Source: Opisthorchis felineus
Taxonomy: Eukaryota > Platyhelminthes > Trematoda > Opisthorchiida > Opisthorchiidae
NCBI GenBank assembly: GCA_004794785.1
Contig: SJOL01006432.1
Location: forward strand, 437,220-501,219
Direction: 5' to 3'
DNA: 64,000 bases
The first letter of the stretch is position 1; each line of letters opens with the position of its first letter. The notes under the pieces were generated by a model. That model was given only the letters and a program-made list of their open reading frames with translations, had not been told where the DNA came from and made no database searches. This document shows positions 38,402 to 51,433 of this stretch, piece by piece. A program made the position numbers and the translations under genes.

Positions 38402-41200
38402 GTTGAGCAAAGAACTCCAGGGGCAAATGATACTTCCCGGTTTCTCGGGCCAAAAAAATGGTCCAGGTTGAGGTAACCGACTTTCAGGCTATGACTTGGT
38501 GAGTCAGCTTTTTCCCCGGATCAACTGACTCAATATCCTGACCTGCTTAGCTCATGGTGGTTGGCTTGGCCCAAAGACGCAGGTAGTAAGGCACAATTCT
38601 CCTAATAGAACTACATACAGACACTTTCTAATCAGCGCCAGACTCGTTAATTTTATACGTATTTTGACCGTATTGAATGATGTACCAGCGGTCATGGTTA
38701 GGATCACCCACTGGGTGATAGTACTGCGCGCTTTTTGGGGCCGACGTTCTCTAACCCGTCCTTCTTCGGAAGAAGATAGCATTGCTATTCCCACAAATAT
38801 GAACATTCTGGTCACCTAGAGGAATCACCTTAGTGCCTTTACTGTAGAATCGCAGATGACAGTACAAATTTACCTCCAGGCCGCCTCGTAATGTGATTTT
38901 TCGCGGCAGGGGGATTTGCTGTTCGTCGTCGGGCTGCTCCTCGTTAGTTTTCTTGGCATGGGTGACGATTAGGGAACTGAGTTCCAGGCAGTATAGCCCG
39001 CTGGATCATTGCAGCATAGAAGTCAGTCTACGAAGACGACGTGAAAGCAATAAGTAAGGATTCATGTACGACCTAAGTCGGTGTCTACCTGGTGATGAAT
39101 TTGGCAAACATATAAACCAGTATGTCACACATTGGAATGACGGTTGACCAAAAACATTCATTGTTTTGTTCATCAAACAGCGTAGCTGTCATGTCCACCT
39201 GTGCTCTAATGAACAAAATAACGGGCAAATGACCATAGCGTGTTATCCTTGTTCACATGTGCACTCAGTCTATCAAATGGTTGTCGGCAGGACAAGAACG
39301 GCGAACGGTAGACAAAGTCCAATGTCTCAAATCATAGATTCTGTAAGGAATTGGTCCGATTACGCGGTTCATCTAGTACCATTATAAATTGTTGGAAACT
39401 AGTAGGTATACAATATTTTGATGTCAGAGTTAACAAGCTGAAGAATACAGCTGCTGCTTTACTATTTTGGCACTAACCAAACGATTTCTTCATTCACATC
39501 TATGAGATAGAATACTGCTTATCGCATATGGCAGGCGGATTTTAATCTGCCGTGTTTGTTTAGGCAGCTGCCTACACAACCTTTAAACGAGACCCAGTGG
39601 TCCGACAACACGTAATTCCATAATATCGACAGTATGGAGGAGATAGGAGCAGGAAAAAAGTGCCGCTGCAAGACTGTTTGAGCAGAGATGAACTAATGTG
39701 TGTCAGCTGTAGAGCCCGAATTATTTTCCCGGCAACCGAATGGGCACTAACTTGGTCGCTTGTAAAGTGAAGCAAGTTAACGCCGTCACAGTGGTCACAC
39801 AAAACTAACCGGTATCTTTTGAAAACGATTTGAAGGATAAATGAAAGGGGAGTAATTTTATTAAATACTGACTATTCATGGGATTTCACGTTGTTTGTGA
39901 CAGTCAGCGTGGTATTAAAAAACAAAAGAACATTCTGTGAATAGTTTTTGGCGCCCAAGATGAACATCGGGATATGACAACCAGTGGTTCAGGTGAACCA
40001 CGGCTCTACTCTGTTTTGGTGACTGTGATGAATGGAACAGTTGAAAGTTAACCACAAGTTGTTTCAGCACTTCAAAGCTTTTTTGATAGATAGAATGTTT
40101 ACCAGGTTAAATAAATAATTCCCTCATTTTGAGAACTCGGTAGAACAGGCGACCTTGATAAAAATTTCTCAGAACAATAAAGAACCCTGTATGATACAAC
40201 ACACCTGAGATTACAAAATCCTGTAGCAGTGCATTATATTTATTTTTTACATGATACTCCCCAAAAGTTACGATGCTTAACTTCAGAATGTACCCTTTTA
40301 CACTGGGTTCTCGGAAACTGTATGCACAGTTCCAAAATTCGAAAGCAAGTAGTAGAAATGGGTGGAAGCTGCGATAAGTGACCTATTAGGATGGATTAAC
40401 ATTCAGACGACTGTTTTCTGAGAAGTTAGTCGGCTCCAAAATAGTCTCGGATTCATGCTGCTTAGGCTGCCAGATCTGCACAAATTACAATCCAGTGTCA
40501 CCCCTCAGTGAAGGATCCGCAGACCAAACGTAAATCAAGCTGCTTCATGTAGATTGAGACCACCCGCGTCCAGGTTTCCAGGTGTACCGCGAAGCACCTA
40601 AGCAATCCTAGATATGATACAGAGGCCGATGTTTGTACAGTAGTTTGCCGCCGTTTTTGTGCAACAGATGCCTTAACCATTTCAGACGCCATCGATAACA
40701 GTTAAATCGGCGTATGGGGGCATGACGTCGTTTTCGGATTCCATTTTTGATTCCTTCTCTAGATAGCAAACTGCCGTTATCAGCCAGTATCTTCAGCGTC
40801 CTAAAACCTCGAGATTCCAGATATCTTCCCTTTGCAGAAGCCATGTTTTGCAGGTATAATTCGGAACCGGACGGATAGCTGCGCTAAAGAAGCGGATGTT
40901 TTTATGCATACTAATCCCAGTTCTTTTTCACAATAAGGGGATCAAAGGCATTTTCTTTAACCCATTGAACTTTTTCTTCAGCCCGTCCGCGGATTAAGCC
41001 GATGGGATCAATATATTTGAAATCGGCTATCTGTTGGATTATTTTGCCTTTTACGTTGGGAGCCTGAGTGGATAACCCCATGCCGGTAGAAGACAACTTT
41101 GCCTTCATCTGCATCCTGAACATTCAGAAGATGTTGGAGTTCTTCGTAGTCTTTTTCAAAATTTGCGGCCTCCTTACCATATAACTGGACCATTGAGCTT
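38402..41200. other. Unassigned stretch, with unrecognised overlapping frames at 40911-41193
   Basis: Two overlapping minus frames (41193-41008 and 41123-40911) look protein-like. One has an EKDYEEL segment, the other NVKGKIIQQIADF and GRAEEKVQWVKENAF. Joined by one frameshift they could be a decayed gene, but I cannot name the family. They lie back to back with the H4 relic. A minus frame at 38552-38815 is unrecognised. The remainder shows nothing. Confidence 0.3.
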
Positions 41201-41224
41201 TAGGCTTTAATTAGGCTAGTGGAG

Positions 41225-41375
41225 ACACCGTCGATTAAGAGGACTGTCCGCAATGCCTCACGAATCAAACGCATCACAGACAAAATAACTAGGGTTTCAT
41301 GGAAATTTCTCAAAGGCTGCTCCGCAGCACCACCTGAATTTGATGGAGGAGGGCACCCCCAGACTTTGTACAGTC
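41225..41375 (+). pseudogene. Histone H4 pseudogene (internal part)
   Basis: The frame reads TPSIKRTVRNASRIKRI from 41225, which lines up with KPAIRRLARRGGVKRI of H4. TRVSWKFLK (41288-41314) then lines up with TRGVLKVFLE, and QTLY near 41360-41371 with GRTLY at the H4 C-terminus. About 25 N-terminal residues and the middle of the C-terminal half are missing, and a three-residue gap lies before TR. H4 packs DNA in the nucleosome with H3; this copy could not. The H2A relic follows in the same orientation about 0.3 kb downstream, which supports a decayed histone repeat unit. The frame stays open here by luck, so the call rests on the alignment. Confidence 0.6.
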
Positions 41376-41690
41376 AAATGCAAGCAGCAGAAAACTCTTA
41401 AAGAACGGGTGATTGGTAACACAAGCATGGTCGCTGAATCTAGAGAGTAATCTCACTTGTCCAATCAAATGTAAATGAGTTATGTTCACAACATTGTTGG
41501 TTTGGAATCAGGGTTTGGCCATGGGACTGTCAAACAAGTCATAGCACCTGAGATCCACTTTCACTCTTTTCTTTTGGAAAATACACCTTCGCCATGAGAA
41601 GGTAATAGATTGGACTTCATCAGAAGAGACTACACAGTAGCATATCACGTAGAATCACGTAGGAACACTGCTGCGACGTATACGACCACT
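41376..41690. other. Spacer between the histone relics
   Basis: No coding relic is visible. CCAATCA at 41461-41467 and an inverted CCAAT (ATTGG, 41412-41416) are the kind of element found in histone promoters, but neither a TATA box nor a histone 3' hairpin was found. Confidence 0.35.
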
Positions 41691-41955
41691 ATGAGCTGTC
41701 GCGGTAAATGTGGTAATTCTCCCGTTAAGGCCAGTACTAGGTTGCTCCGCGCCGGTGTCCAGTTCCGCATATCGTCCGGTACTCAAGACTAACTATGCTG
41801 AACATGTTGGCGCTGGCCCCCCAGTGTACTTGGCTGAGGTTCTTGAATATTTGGCCCCTGAGTTTTCGGAACTGGTTGGTAACGCTGCTAGCAGCAAGCA
41901 TCTGTGACGATCCAGGTTTTCCAACGAGGAATCCATTCTCGATTTAATAATGCGA
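41691..41955 (+). pseudogene. Histone H2A pseudogene
   Basis: It starts at ATG 41691 with MSCRGKCGN, then [10 protein letters not shown], matching the H2A start (MSGRGKGGK, TRSSRAGLQF). A frameshift follows in the VHRLLRKG region. From 41791 it reads [20 protein letters not shown], nearly identical to the H2A core. FSELVGNAA follows; about eight residues are deleted, and then KHL and a stop at 41905. The EE of the acidic-patch segment (NEESILDLI, 41923-41949) keeps the right offset from HL. Lesions are one or two frameshifts, a deletion and an in-frame stop, so the gene is dead. No introns are visible, as usual for histone genes. Confidence 0.85.
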
Positions 41956-43199
41956 CAAAAACCTACTTTTACCACTACGTTGATCCTAACCAGTCATGGT
42001 CGTTCACCGAGTAAAACTAACTCATCATGCCGCTCATTAGTCTTAGCTGAAGAGTGACAACCTTTCGGAGAATTTCTTTGGTTCTCAACAAATATCAACC
42101 AGGAGTTGGATCTATTCCTTCCCGGTAGGACGGCTAAACAGAACTTACCTTGCTGCGTTACCTGTATTTCAGAACCGGAGTTAAGTCTTGCTGCCTACAA
42201 TGCAGAAATGTTTGCCCTTAGAGCATTCTGAGGTTGAAACTCATGACTGTCGTGTGTGTGATACATACCTGCTGCGGCCATTATATTGAATAAATTACCC
42301 GGTCTTGCGTAATCACGTAGGTTAGCCCCTGAGGGAACGCTGGTTAACCTAAGAAGGCAGTGCCGTACTCTAACCTCAAGGGGATTGTCACACATAAAAA
42401 AGGTCCTCCATTAAAAGTGCAGGATAGAAACTTTCGCTAGATAAAACAAGCTGGAATCCACCGTATCAGTTAGGCGGTTGCATAGTGAAGCCAGATCACA
42501 GAGTGGAAAAATCAGGCATACATACAAACTAAGAGATCGATTTGGTGTGATTAGCCGCTTTGACATTTTTCAAAGATGCATGCTAAGTTTGCTTCTTCTA
42601 ACTACACCACACAATTAGCATAGTGCGCCGGCACATTATCGTTGGGGTTCTTTTGTTATTTCAGTTTGTGGACAGAGATTGAAATACTCTATCAACATTT
42701 GTCACTCGATTGCCTTCAGTCTGTCCTTTCAGGTTTGTGTGTGCAAGAAAAAGTGTGCTATTTTTCGTTGGTTGGTACGTTTAAGTCGAAAGTAGTCCGC
42801 TGCAACCCAGTTCTTAAATATCTTTACAAAAACCCGTATTCGATGTGCAGAAGCATGAAGTATCATTGTATGTGGTAAAATGGTGCAATGAAAGAAATTG
42901 AATAACATGCTGAGGCATGCAGGTATCAAGATATGAGCTTTTCTGACAAAATGCTGGATGATTTGGGTAAATGAAATCTTCCAGCGTGTGTACCATTTCT
43001 ACAATGAAAAACAACATTTGGATTTGTGCATTGAAGTGAGCAGCGAATTCTGAAATACGTAATATAGTCACAAGCAAATCTGAGAGCTTAACTTACAACT
43101 AGAACAACCGTAGTGTAGAGAATGACCATACAAGCATGCTGATGGTCTGTAGCATTTAGATAGTTCCAGAAATGATATTGTACGTATCTGGATCTGCAA
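41956..43199. other. Unassigned stretch with one candidate minus-strand exon
   Basis: On the minus strand 42395 to 42272 is open and ends at a consensus donor (GCAG|GTATGT). It encodes about 41 residues including LRLTSVPSGANLRDYARPG, with no identified family. Nothing else is recognised. Confidence 0.25.
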
Positions 43200-43277
43200 C
43201 CAAAAAGGATTCCGACGTTCTTTAATGCGACCATACAAATCAGGTATACCGTTCAGACGCAGCATTGTTCTGGACAT
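43200..43277 (-). pseudogene. Possible Penelope-like scrap
   Basis: The minus strand reads TMLRLNGIPDLYGRIKERR. Penelope-type ORFs carry a block of the form L-x-L-N-G-Y-P-x-x-F-I-x-R-x-I-x-x-R shortly after the RT. The match is short and no other Penelope motif was found around it. Support comes from its position next to dispersed-repeat copy D, which mirrors the arrangement at 5.5-5.9 kb. Confidence 0.3.
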
Positions 43278-43462
43278 TTAGGGTGAACAAAAGACTACGT
43301 GCTCGATTTTAACCACAAACAGATTCGTCGTAATTTAGCCGCTGAATGTGCTGTTTGTTATCTGGTGAGCTCTACTTGGACCCATATTGTGCAACATATG
43401 CGAAGTATGTTCCTTTGCGCACCAGTTTGGCTCAGCTGAATTCTAGCTTAATCTCAAGTTTG

Positions 43463-43705
43463 CGATATTTTTCAACTGAATGTGGTGCCCAAGGGACATA
43501 CCATGTTTCAATTGTGACAATATTCGAGATGTCACTGTAATTTTCTTAGAAGAAACTACTCATAATGTTGCTCAAAATCTTCGATAGCCTACAATTGATT
43601 TTTCACTTCTTGGGGTTCATCACGTAGATGTTTTGTTTCGATTTTTGAGTTGAGAGCTGTCGAAGTGTTTCCAGCAACCTTGTGAATTGTTTTCTTTAAG
43701 AAATA
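43463..43705. repeat. Dispersed repeat, copy D, with inverted partial second copy
   Basis: The left part (43463-43640) follows copy E closely: TTCAACTGAATGTGGTGC, ATATTCGAGATGTC, GAAACTACTCATAATGTTGC, and a degenerate core CTTGGGGTTCATCACG. The right part, 43655-43705, is the reverse complement of about 43531-43590 (AGCTGTCGAAG, CCAGCAACCTTGTGAA). So this locus is again an inverted pair, the second copy being truncated. The core boxes are mutated. Confidence 0.7.
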
Positions 43706-46700
43706 CTTACATCTTCCTTATGTCGACTTGTGGCGCTGGCCTGAATGACTCCAGCGATTGCAGACAAACGCGTCCACGTAGCAAATGCGACCGAGTTTTT
43801 CTTTTCTGAAGTCTGTTGCCGATTTCTACTGCTCCAATGATCACGAAGTCTTGTAGGCTGATATTTTTACCGGTATTAGCTGCCCATGCATTTGCCAGCG
43901 TGGATAATCATATGCCCTAGCATCAAGGAAAATCGGCATGTAACGGTCAGTGACGGTTGGGTGCACACTTGATTGGCAAGTGACCGGCATTGGTCGTTCT
44001 CGTAGGGGATTAGCATTGTCCTGACACACATCAGTCAACACAATAGAAAAGCCATCCGTATCGAACACTATGTTCCTCTTTCGGATAAAAACTTCTTAAC
44101 GTTCATCGAAAGTTATAAGGCAAATACGATTATTTTATGGCGTGCTTTTTTCAACACAATGCGCACGTTTTTTACGATAAGAACCGTTTTTGAGCTTCTT
44201 TAGAAATCAGAACTTGCAACGAGCCTATTCAAGTGTGGAATGACAGGAGCCGAGGAAGAGTTCAAAATGCACCAAAGATTCAGTGAATGGATGATTACAC
44301 AGGAGCGAAAATAGTGCATCTCAGCGAATGTAGACAAACCACAGCTGAAACCTAAACCAAACATTTTAGATAATTGAATGTAGAATCATTCTATTTCAAC
44401 GGTTTCGTAGAAGACGACCTTGAACAACCGCCTGCGGTCGCACACACTTATGCTTCACAACACGATTTTGGCGAAAAAAATAGCCAACAAATTATAGACA
44501 AAATACCTCAGATCCACTGAAAAAGAATGATATAAAAAGAATAAAAATGAGCAAAGATGTTTTAGGTCGAGGGTGGATGAATTTTTCACCAATTCTTGTG
44601 ATACTGACATAGTAGAGATGTAGAAAACATCCGCGGTAGAAAAGGTCCAATGGTGTTGTTTCTTTGAAAGCGCCAAATCCTAAGGAGAACGTTTTTCACT
44701 TGGTTTATTCCAACTTACCTCCTGAGTAAAGAAAACATTTGCGCCTTGTTCCAAGAAAATTCAGACAACCTTGCTAGCAATTATTTGTGAGCAAAGCGTG
44801 TTTTAAAAGGCATCTGTATAAAACATTCTCCCACTCCGGTTTTTTTAAACTACACCTCCCTCGTTCACATAGCAAATAGCTGATTCGCAACTGCGGGTAA
44901 TTATCGCCTGGGAACCACAAACAGCAGGTCGGACTCCCCCTGCTTCGCCCGAAGCGTCAATATCGAACAGTGCGTATTAGACCTAGATTTATATCTCTAG
45001 TTGGTTCTCGTGACTTTATGTACACTATCTTTACAGCTGCTTAAGCGATACACTAAATTATATTAGCAAACTCTTTTGTAAAGCTCCTTCAGGTGGAACT
45101 TCATGAAGCACCCAAAAAAACTCGTTACATTCTTTTCAAAATAAATCGTAATTTGTTGAAGTAATTTAATTACTTACAGGTGTAGTTGTGTGCTGCTAAA
45201 GTTGACCGCATTGTTGTTGGTTGGCAATAGAGCACTATAGCACTTACGATCTAAAGCCGGGCAATCAGAAACTCGTAAGGTGGAGCTAGTCAATGGATGC
45301 AAAGAAACTCCTCGTAAACTCCAAGCTGCCATCAAAAGCTTTGTTTATATCGTCAGGTCACAAGTGTTGTTGTCTTTGCCTGACATTTTCCCTCAATGGA
45401 AGGTTTCACTATTGAAAATATTAGATGGCATTCTCCAGGTTTTTGACCAATACTTTGGCGAGCTTGTTCTATTTTTAGTTCAGTATGCCGTAATCTTTTG
45501 CTGTGTACCAGAGATGCAGAATGCATCCTTTAGATTATACAAGAAGTGATAATGAAGCAAACGTCTTAATAACACGAGCAGTGACAGCTAGTGAATATGA
45601 CGTCTTTGGCTCAAGAAAAACTGAATCAGCCCCCAGCTCATGAACGTGCTCAGACGTGTCTATTTTTATTTACAGCATTTGCCCAGAGTATACTTCAAAT
45701 GAGGACCTTATGGCTTTTCCGGCTGTAAAATCCTCCTACTAAAAAGTAAGAGTTTGACATCAGCGGTGTTTCCGAAATGAAACAATAAAACAGGAAATCT
45801 GTGTCAAACATATAAGGTCGTAAAGCCATATCATCCGCAATACCATCTTTTTGAAGCTGTATTCAGGATGGGAAGACACACACTGCTTCATATTTATTAC
45901 TGTTTGGGCGGACAGCACAAAACAGGATTCTGAAACCGGATTTGATGTGAGTACAATGTGATACGGTTCCTATGCATACGTCAAAAATACAACGGATAGA
46001 GCAAACTGTCGGCGAAGGTACCCAGAGAAATCAGCCGGTACTCATTGTGCTCAGCAGTTTCAGTAAACTGAAGTCGGTATTTTTGCTCGTTCACAATGGC
46101 CAAAAGGCACCATACAAAGAAGCAAAACAGAGAAAAAACCCACTGGATGGCACTTAGTTGTTTACGTATACAAATGAAAACAAATGCTCCTGGTACTCCA
46201 CATATAGTTTGTAATCTAATCCGTCCTGGCTAGAAGTCAGAATTAACTCAACCTGATGTAAGCGCTTCTAGCAAAAGTTATGAAATTTGAATTGTTTAGC
46301 AAAATAATAGAAGTGTACTACTGATTAATTTTAGCAAAGCTTTCACGCAGAAACAAGATGAGTTATTCCAAAATTAGCCTTTTATTTGGTTACAACCAGC
46401 TTAATCCAGCTGAAGTAACAGAAACACTAATTGTTTTTTAGACGCTTTACCCAAACTTTTTAGTCCCTGAATGCCACACTGATGCGGCTGCAATTTTGGC
46501 AGTTCACAGAAAGGTACGTTTATGCAGAGCATTTCATCATTTATGCTTTATTTGAATTGACCAGCCAAACTGAGTTTTGTTTGCACGTGCCAAATATCTT
46601 TTAACCTGTTTGGGAAGATGGTGGGTATAAAATTAGAATAAGAAGAATGGCAATGTAAGATACGTACCAGGTTTCAAGCATCATATACTGCACCACGAAT

Positions 46701-48446
46701 AAAGTTTCATTCAGATAAAGCAATTGTGAGGCCTCTGGGCACCTTCAGCTGGATTGCTTGGCTTGAGAGGTGTAGGCTTTTCTCGAATGCAGAGAAAACA
46801 GCCCAGCTGAGACCAAGCCAAATTAGCAAACATTTAGCAGTGGTGAACAGTTTCGTACCAAGCGGGAGCACTCATACACAGTCCATTACATTTTCCAATT
46901 CGCCGGTAAGTTTTAAATTTGACCCTTGTTCCTAAGAGGCCGTGTACTTCGGTTTTCGTCGCAGGCTCACTATCTTGGGTGTCCCAAAACCCAATGCGAT
47001 TTGTGCAGCTAACCAGTCTGACCATTAAACTCACTGGCCGCTTTAATATAATTGAGAGGAATTACTTACACAGAAGGAGCAATGTATAGTCAGGCACAGT
47101 TTGCCATAGGCTGTACACTAGCAGTAACACACGTGTTAACCTCTTTAGCAACAGATAAATTTTCTCGACACTTTATCCACAAATGCTTAAAGGCACACCC
47201 CTCCAACTGCTGGAAACGATCTCAATAAATTAGACCTGACTACATTTCATGTTTAAACCGCTAATTTTAGCCGTGAGACGTTTTTCAAAACCACCAAAGT
47301 ATTTCATTATGTTTTATTGGTCAATAACGAAGTTTCTTCCTGAACTTCCTCTAACACGCCTTCTCGGACGACGGAGTTTTGGACGTTTTCCCCTGGGCAG
47401 AGATAAACGCAGTCTACGTGCATTCTGCTCAGTTGGCTTTCGCCTTGTCCTTTCTTGTCCAAATTTTACCAATTAGAAAACAGACACACATTTGATGCTG
47501 TGGCACTTACAGAAAACTGTTTGTTGTGCTTTGATAAGTAAAGCTCTATTGCTACATGCGAGTTTTGAAAAGTCTCGTGCGATTTTATTTCTACGGGCAG
47601 AAAAATCTTAGTTGCCAACCCTCGCTTAACCAGCCGACGTGGTTCCTTTCTCGGCTACTCTGCTGCATTTTGCTTAGAGCTGATAATCAGCAAAAATAAG
47701 ACAGTGATTTTCGCCTGCTAAATGAGATATTATGATATGTCTATCTATCCACTATGGGTGAAATTTGAGCTGCTGGCTCAGTGGGACTGTTTACATAGGC
47801 TAAAAGTTTCCTGGCTCTGGTAAATTTTACTGTATAAAAATCATTTCCCAAAGTTCAGCTGTCCCCTGATGGATTTATCGTGCATCTTAAAATTAAGATT
47901 TCTGCAGCATTTTATGTGTTGTTCATCTGAGAGTGCCACCGTAAAACTGGGATGACTGTGCACACAAGTTTTTAACTCTTGACTTTTAATAATGTAGAGG
48001 GGTTGGATATTTGAAAACTCTCGAATAAATTTGAGTGAATTCAAGAACGCATAATGCAAATCCAAAGACAAGTAACTGTCTAGCAGTAGTTTATTTTCAA
48101 GGTTTTCCCCTATCGAGACACAGTAAATTCGTTGTCTTTTATGTTAGGAATTTTAGATTTCACATTGAAATCTAGTTAGTTTGCAAGTGATAAAACGTTT
48201 ACATCCAAATGTTCATGCATCCATTTAGTCTCCATCGTTCAGGTCTTCTGAAGCTGCGGATTCCCCTGCTTGCAAGACGGGAGGCTGCTTTTCCTTCAGG
48301 TTCACTCAAGTTGCAGTTATACTCTCCGCAAATGTCTTTTTCTCCACCTCAGAGAAGTGTTTCTCTCAAAAGCGTCCACCTGTAATTATCATCAGTCATC
48401 CCGAGATTATCAAGCACTTTGAAAAAATCTCACCGAGCATGTATAC
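43706..48446. other. Unassigned non-coding stretch
   Basis: Nothing is assigned. A minus frame at 44068-43841 and a plus frame at 45280-45549 are open but unrecognised. Confidence 0.5.
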
Positions 48447-48464
48447 ATATATATATATATATAT
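48447..48464. repeat. (AT)9 microsatellite
   Basis: A short, perfect AT dinucleotide run. Confidence 0.9.
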
Positions 48465-50716
48465 TATGTGTAGGAAAATATGTACTCCTAGAAAATAACC
48501 ATCGCGTTGTACCTAGTTTGGTCCACCACCTAAATGTTGTCCAGCGAAAGTGGGCGGCACAAAATTTTATAAAACGTTTGACTATCACAAGTGTTACACA
48601 TAATTCACTCATGTCAAGGGATGATCCGTGTACAGTTGTTTCATGTTAATTCACGGAAATCCTGTCACACATTCAGTTGCAAGGAAAATCTGAAATCAAC
48701 ACTTTTATCGCTTCAAAGAAAAATAAGCTCACATCTACATAAAAAGGAGAAACCTTGACTATTTTTAGCTCCACCTGAATTAAAATTTGAAAAGTGTTGG
48801 TTTCTTACGCAGTAATAGCTATTCGGCCATTGCAAACCACAGGTTTAAACCACCCTTATAGACTAGTAATACCAGGAGTTTACTGAAACTGGTGGTTAAA
48901 AACCTAAGCCGTTTAGCTCCCACTGCTTTGAATTTTTAAGGACATCTAACAAAATAGGCCCTTTCTGAAAACGTTCTCGGATAATTTGGTTTTTATTAAA
49001 CATCATCGTTAATTCAAATTGTTGCTTATTGGCCGAACAAATGGGTAGTGGCAGAGTTATTCGGCTTTTTTCTCTTAGTGCTTTCCCCCAAAATAACGTG
49101 CAACCTAAAACAAAGAATTTTAATGTTTCCTTTTTATTTAGTCAGCTGACGAGTTTTTTCATTAGTTGACTAACAATCTTGGTTAACACATCACCTCTCA
49201 AAGTAAGGAATATTCGGTTCTCCAATGCAGGAGGAATATTTCTTGAGTAAAACGTACTCAAACTGCACACTAGAGGTATTTCTTACGTACAATCAAAGCG
49301 CTAAAGCAAGAGGCGGACCTCGTTGTTTTCATGAATAGAAGTGAGTACGGGTGCTAGAAAGACTAAAACCCTCTTGGACCCATATTTTTTGTACAAACAA
49401 AAGATTACTCACCATGCTGCGGATTAAGGACCGGTCCACCGTGCTGACTGCGCCTTTCTGCCATATTATCCGCAAGTTAACTTGTACTTTTATAGTCACG
49501 TTAACCAAATTAACCACTTCTCAAAAATAAGCCATCTGTAAAAGCACTCACCGGTCGGTCGCTCACAAAAAAGCGACACCAATTTCAGGACATTTCTTAC
49601 CTACGGGTAGCCCAGTCATTCGTTCAGAGATACACAATGCGGGACTCAAACGCTCGCAGCTAGCACTACTTCTTTGGAGCACCTGCTCTTCTTAGCAGTG
49701 ATAACAGAACAGCAAATCTCATCCAAATATATTCATGTGTCTTCATTTTCGTTTACGTGATCCTAACCTACAAATGCATACTTTACGTAGACGGTCACCG
49801 AAAGTTACAGTAATTTTGAAATTCCCTCACTGGTGCTCTCCACATGGTTCTGCCAACTCAGTTCTTCGTCCAGTTCAGTCAATTTTAACGTGGCCGAGTA
49901 AAATCAAATGCAATCCAAGCAGAGTACGATTTGCGGCACTGTGACATCATGGTTTATCTTCTACTAAATGCTTACAGATAGCAGTGAGCTTCAAAAAGAG
50001 TTGTCAGAAAATTGCTGCTTTTGAATTTTCAGCTGTCTGTCTGTGTGTAATGTTGATGATCCGTGGTGAAATTAATCTCCAATGCTGTAGCATGATTATT
50101 AACAGCTCATAATACGTAAAACTCTCAACTACTCTCTGCCCAGGGTCAAATATATGCCGTCTGCTAGTCTTCATAAACAACTATTGAGCTCTCAATTAGG
50201 TGCGGTAAGTTGGGGATGGGAGCAAAGCCGATATACATAACAGAATAATGTTAGTTTGTGACAAAATAATCAACCCTTCTTACATTTTCACTCTTTCTAG
50301 GCAACTAATGCGTTCGCGAAAAACCAGACGTAATTATAATAAGGTACTTTCAGGATTCAAGATATATGTATGATAAGTTGGGATGCGTGAAAACATACTG
50401 TTGGTAGTGCTATTATGTGGCTGATTTGATAACCCCGCAAAACTGGGACCTGAAATACCGCGAAGCATAAAAGAATGATCTCTTCATTATAGTTGTAGAC
50501 ATTTTGGAACAGTGTAGATAACAACTTAACAGCACGGATTGGCGAAACTAGACATGCTTTTTCCGTTCGGTTTAACAATGCAAAAACTTGTTAAGCTAGA
50601 CTGCCAATAATGTGGCACAAGGTCATCGTAGTAGTGTCTGCGACAGCCCAACGTCCTCGGGGATATAACTGCCAATCATCTGGAACATACGGGAAAAATC
50701 ATGAAAAATGCGTATT

Positions 50717-50738
50717 ACGTAGATCACGTGTTCTACGT
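50717..50738. repeat. Palindrome around a CACGTG core
   Basis: The arms ACGTAGA and TCTACGT are exact reverse complements, with an E-box-like CACGTG at 50725-50730 between them. It could be a bHLH-type site, but there is no gene next to it. Confidence 0.6.
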
Positions 50739-51418
50739 TCACTTGCCGTGACACCATAATAAGTTTAAACCTTGCAGTTTGAGGTGCATGCGGAAATAAA
50801 GTTAACGCTTCGCGAGCTATTATAGCTGCGTTTCGCAGCATTGCGGCCAAGGTATAAAGAAATGCACCATCAAAAGTCATTTTCACTTCATCTCACCCAT
50901 AAGCCTAAGTGTAAAAGGGGAAACTACACATCTGGAGCGGATACGTTTACTAATAAGCAAGCAATAATTCTGTGATCAACTAGTCCAGAACTGCAGTGTG
51001 TAGACTAAGTGGTGTTGATTTTCGATTTAACATTTCCAGTCAACAAGGATCAACACTCGACAGCACTGACAAAACCTTGACAAATGTGCGGACTTATACA
51101 AAGTTAGTCGACCTGCATATGTGACAACGACTGAGAAAGTAACAAAGCGAGTCTGCTCTGCCTAGTTCAATCATATGACTTCTGAATCTACCAGAATTTG
51201 GGGTACTTGTTTGCAAACCAAAAGTAAAATTTGCGAAAGCTTAAGACGAGACGTACAAACAATCAGTTCAAACAAGGTGAGATAGAAACTACTTTGAGAT
51301 GGAGTACCTAGATGTAACCACCACGGTTCCAAAATTATTGGACGAAAGTTTTTAACACAACTCAAATATATGAAGTCAGTGAGGCATGAGAGCCTCAAAA
51401 TGTGGTGTGGCAGGAGCA

Positions 51419-51433
51419 GGTAGCGGAGCTACC
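51419..51433. repeat. Short hairpin
   Basis: GGTAGC, a GGA loop, then GCTACC: a perfect 6-bp stem. No function is inferred. Confidence 0.6.

Noticed and set aside
41095..41160. EKDYEEL and a nearby acidic segment, reminiscent of the alpha-tubulin C-terminus
   Set aside because: The preceding sequence shows no tubulin motifs; one short match is not enough.
48210..48330. Minus-strand acidic peptide ending SEDLNDGD, as a retrocopy tail
   Set aside because: Interrupted by a stop and not attributable to any protein I know.
49640..49710. tRNA-like stretch on the minus strand (GCGTTTGAGTCCCGC)
   Set aside because: The B box is mutated and stems do not form.
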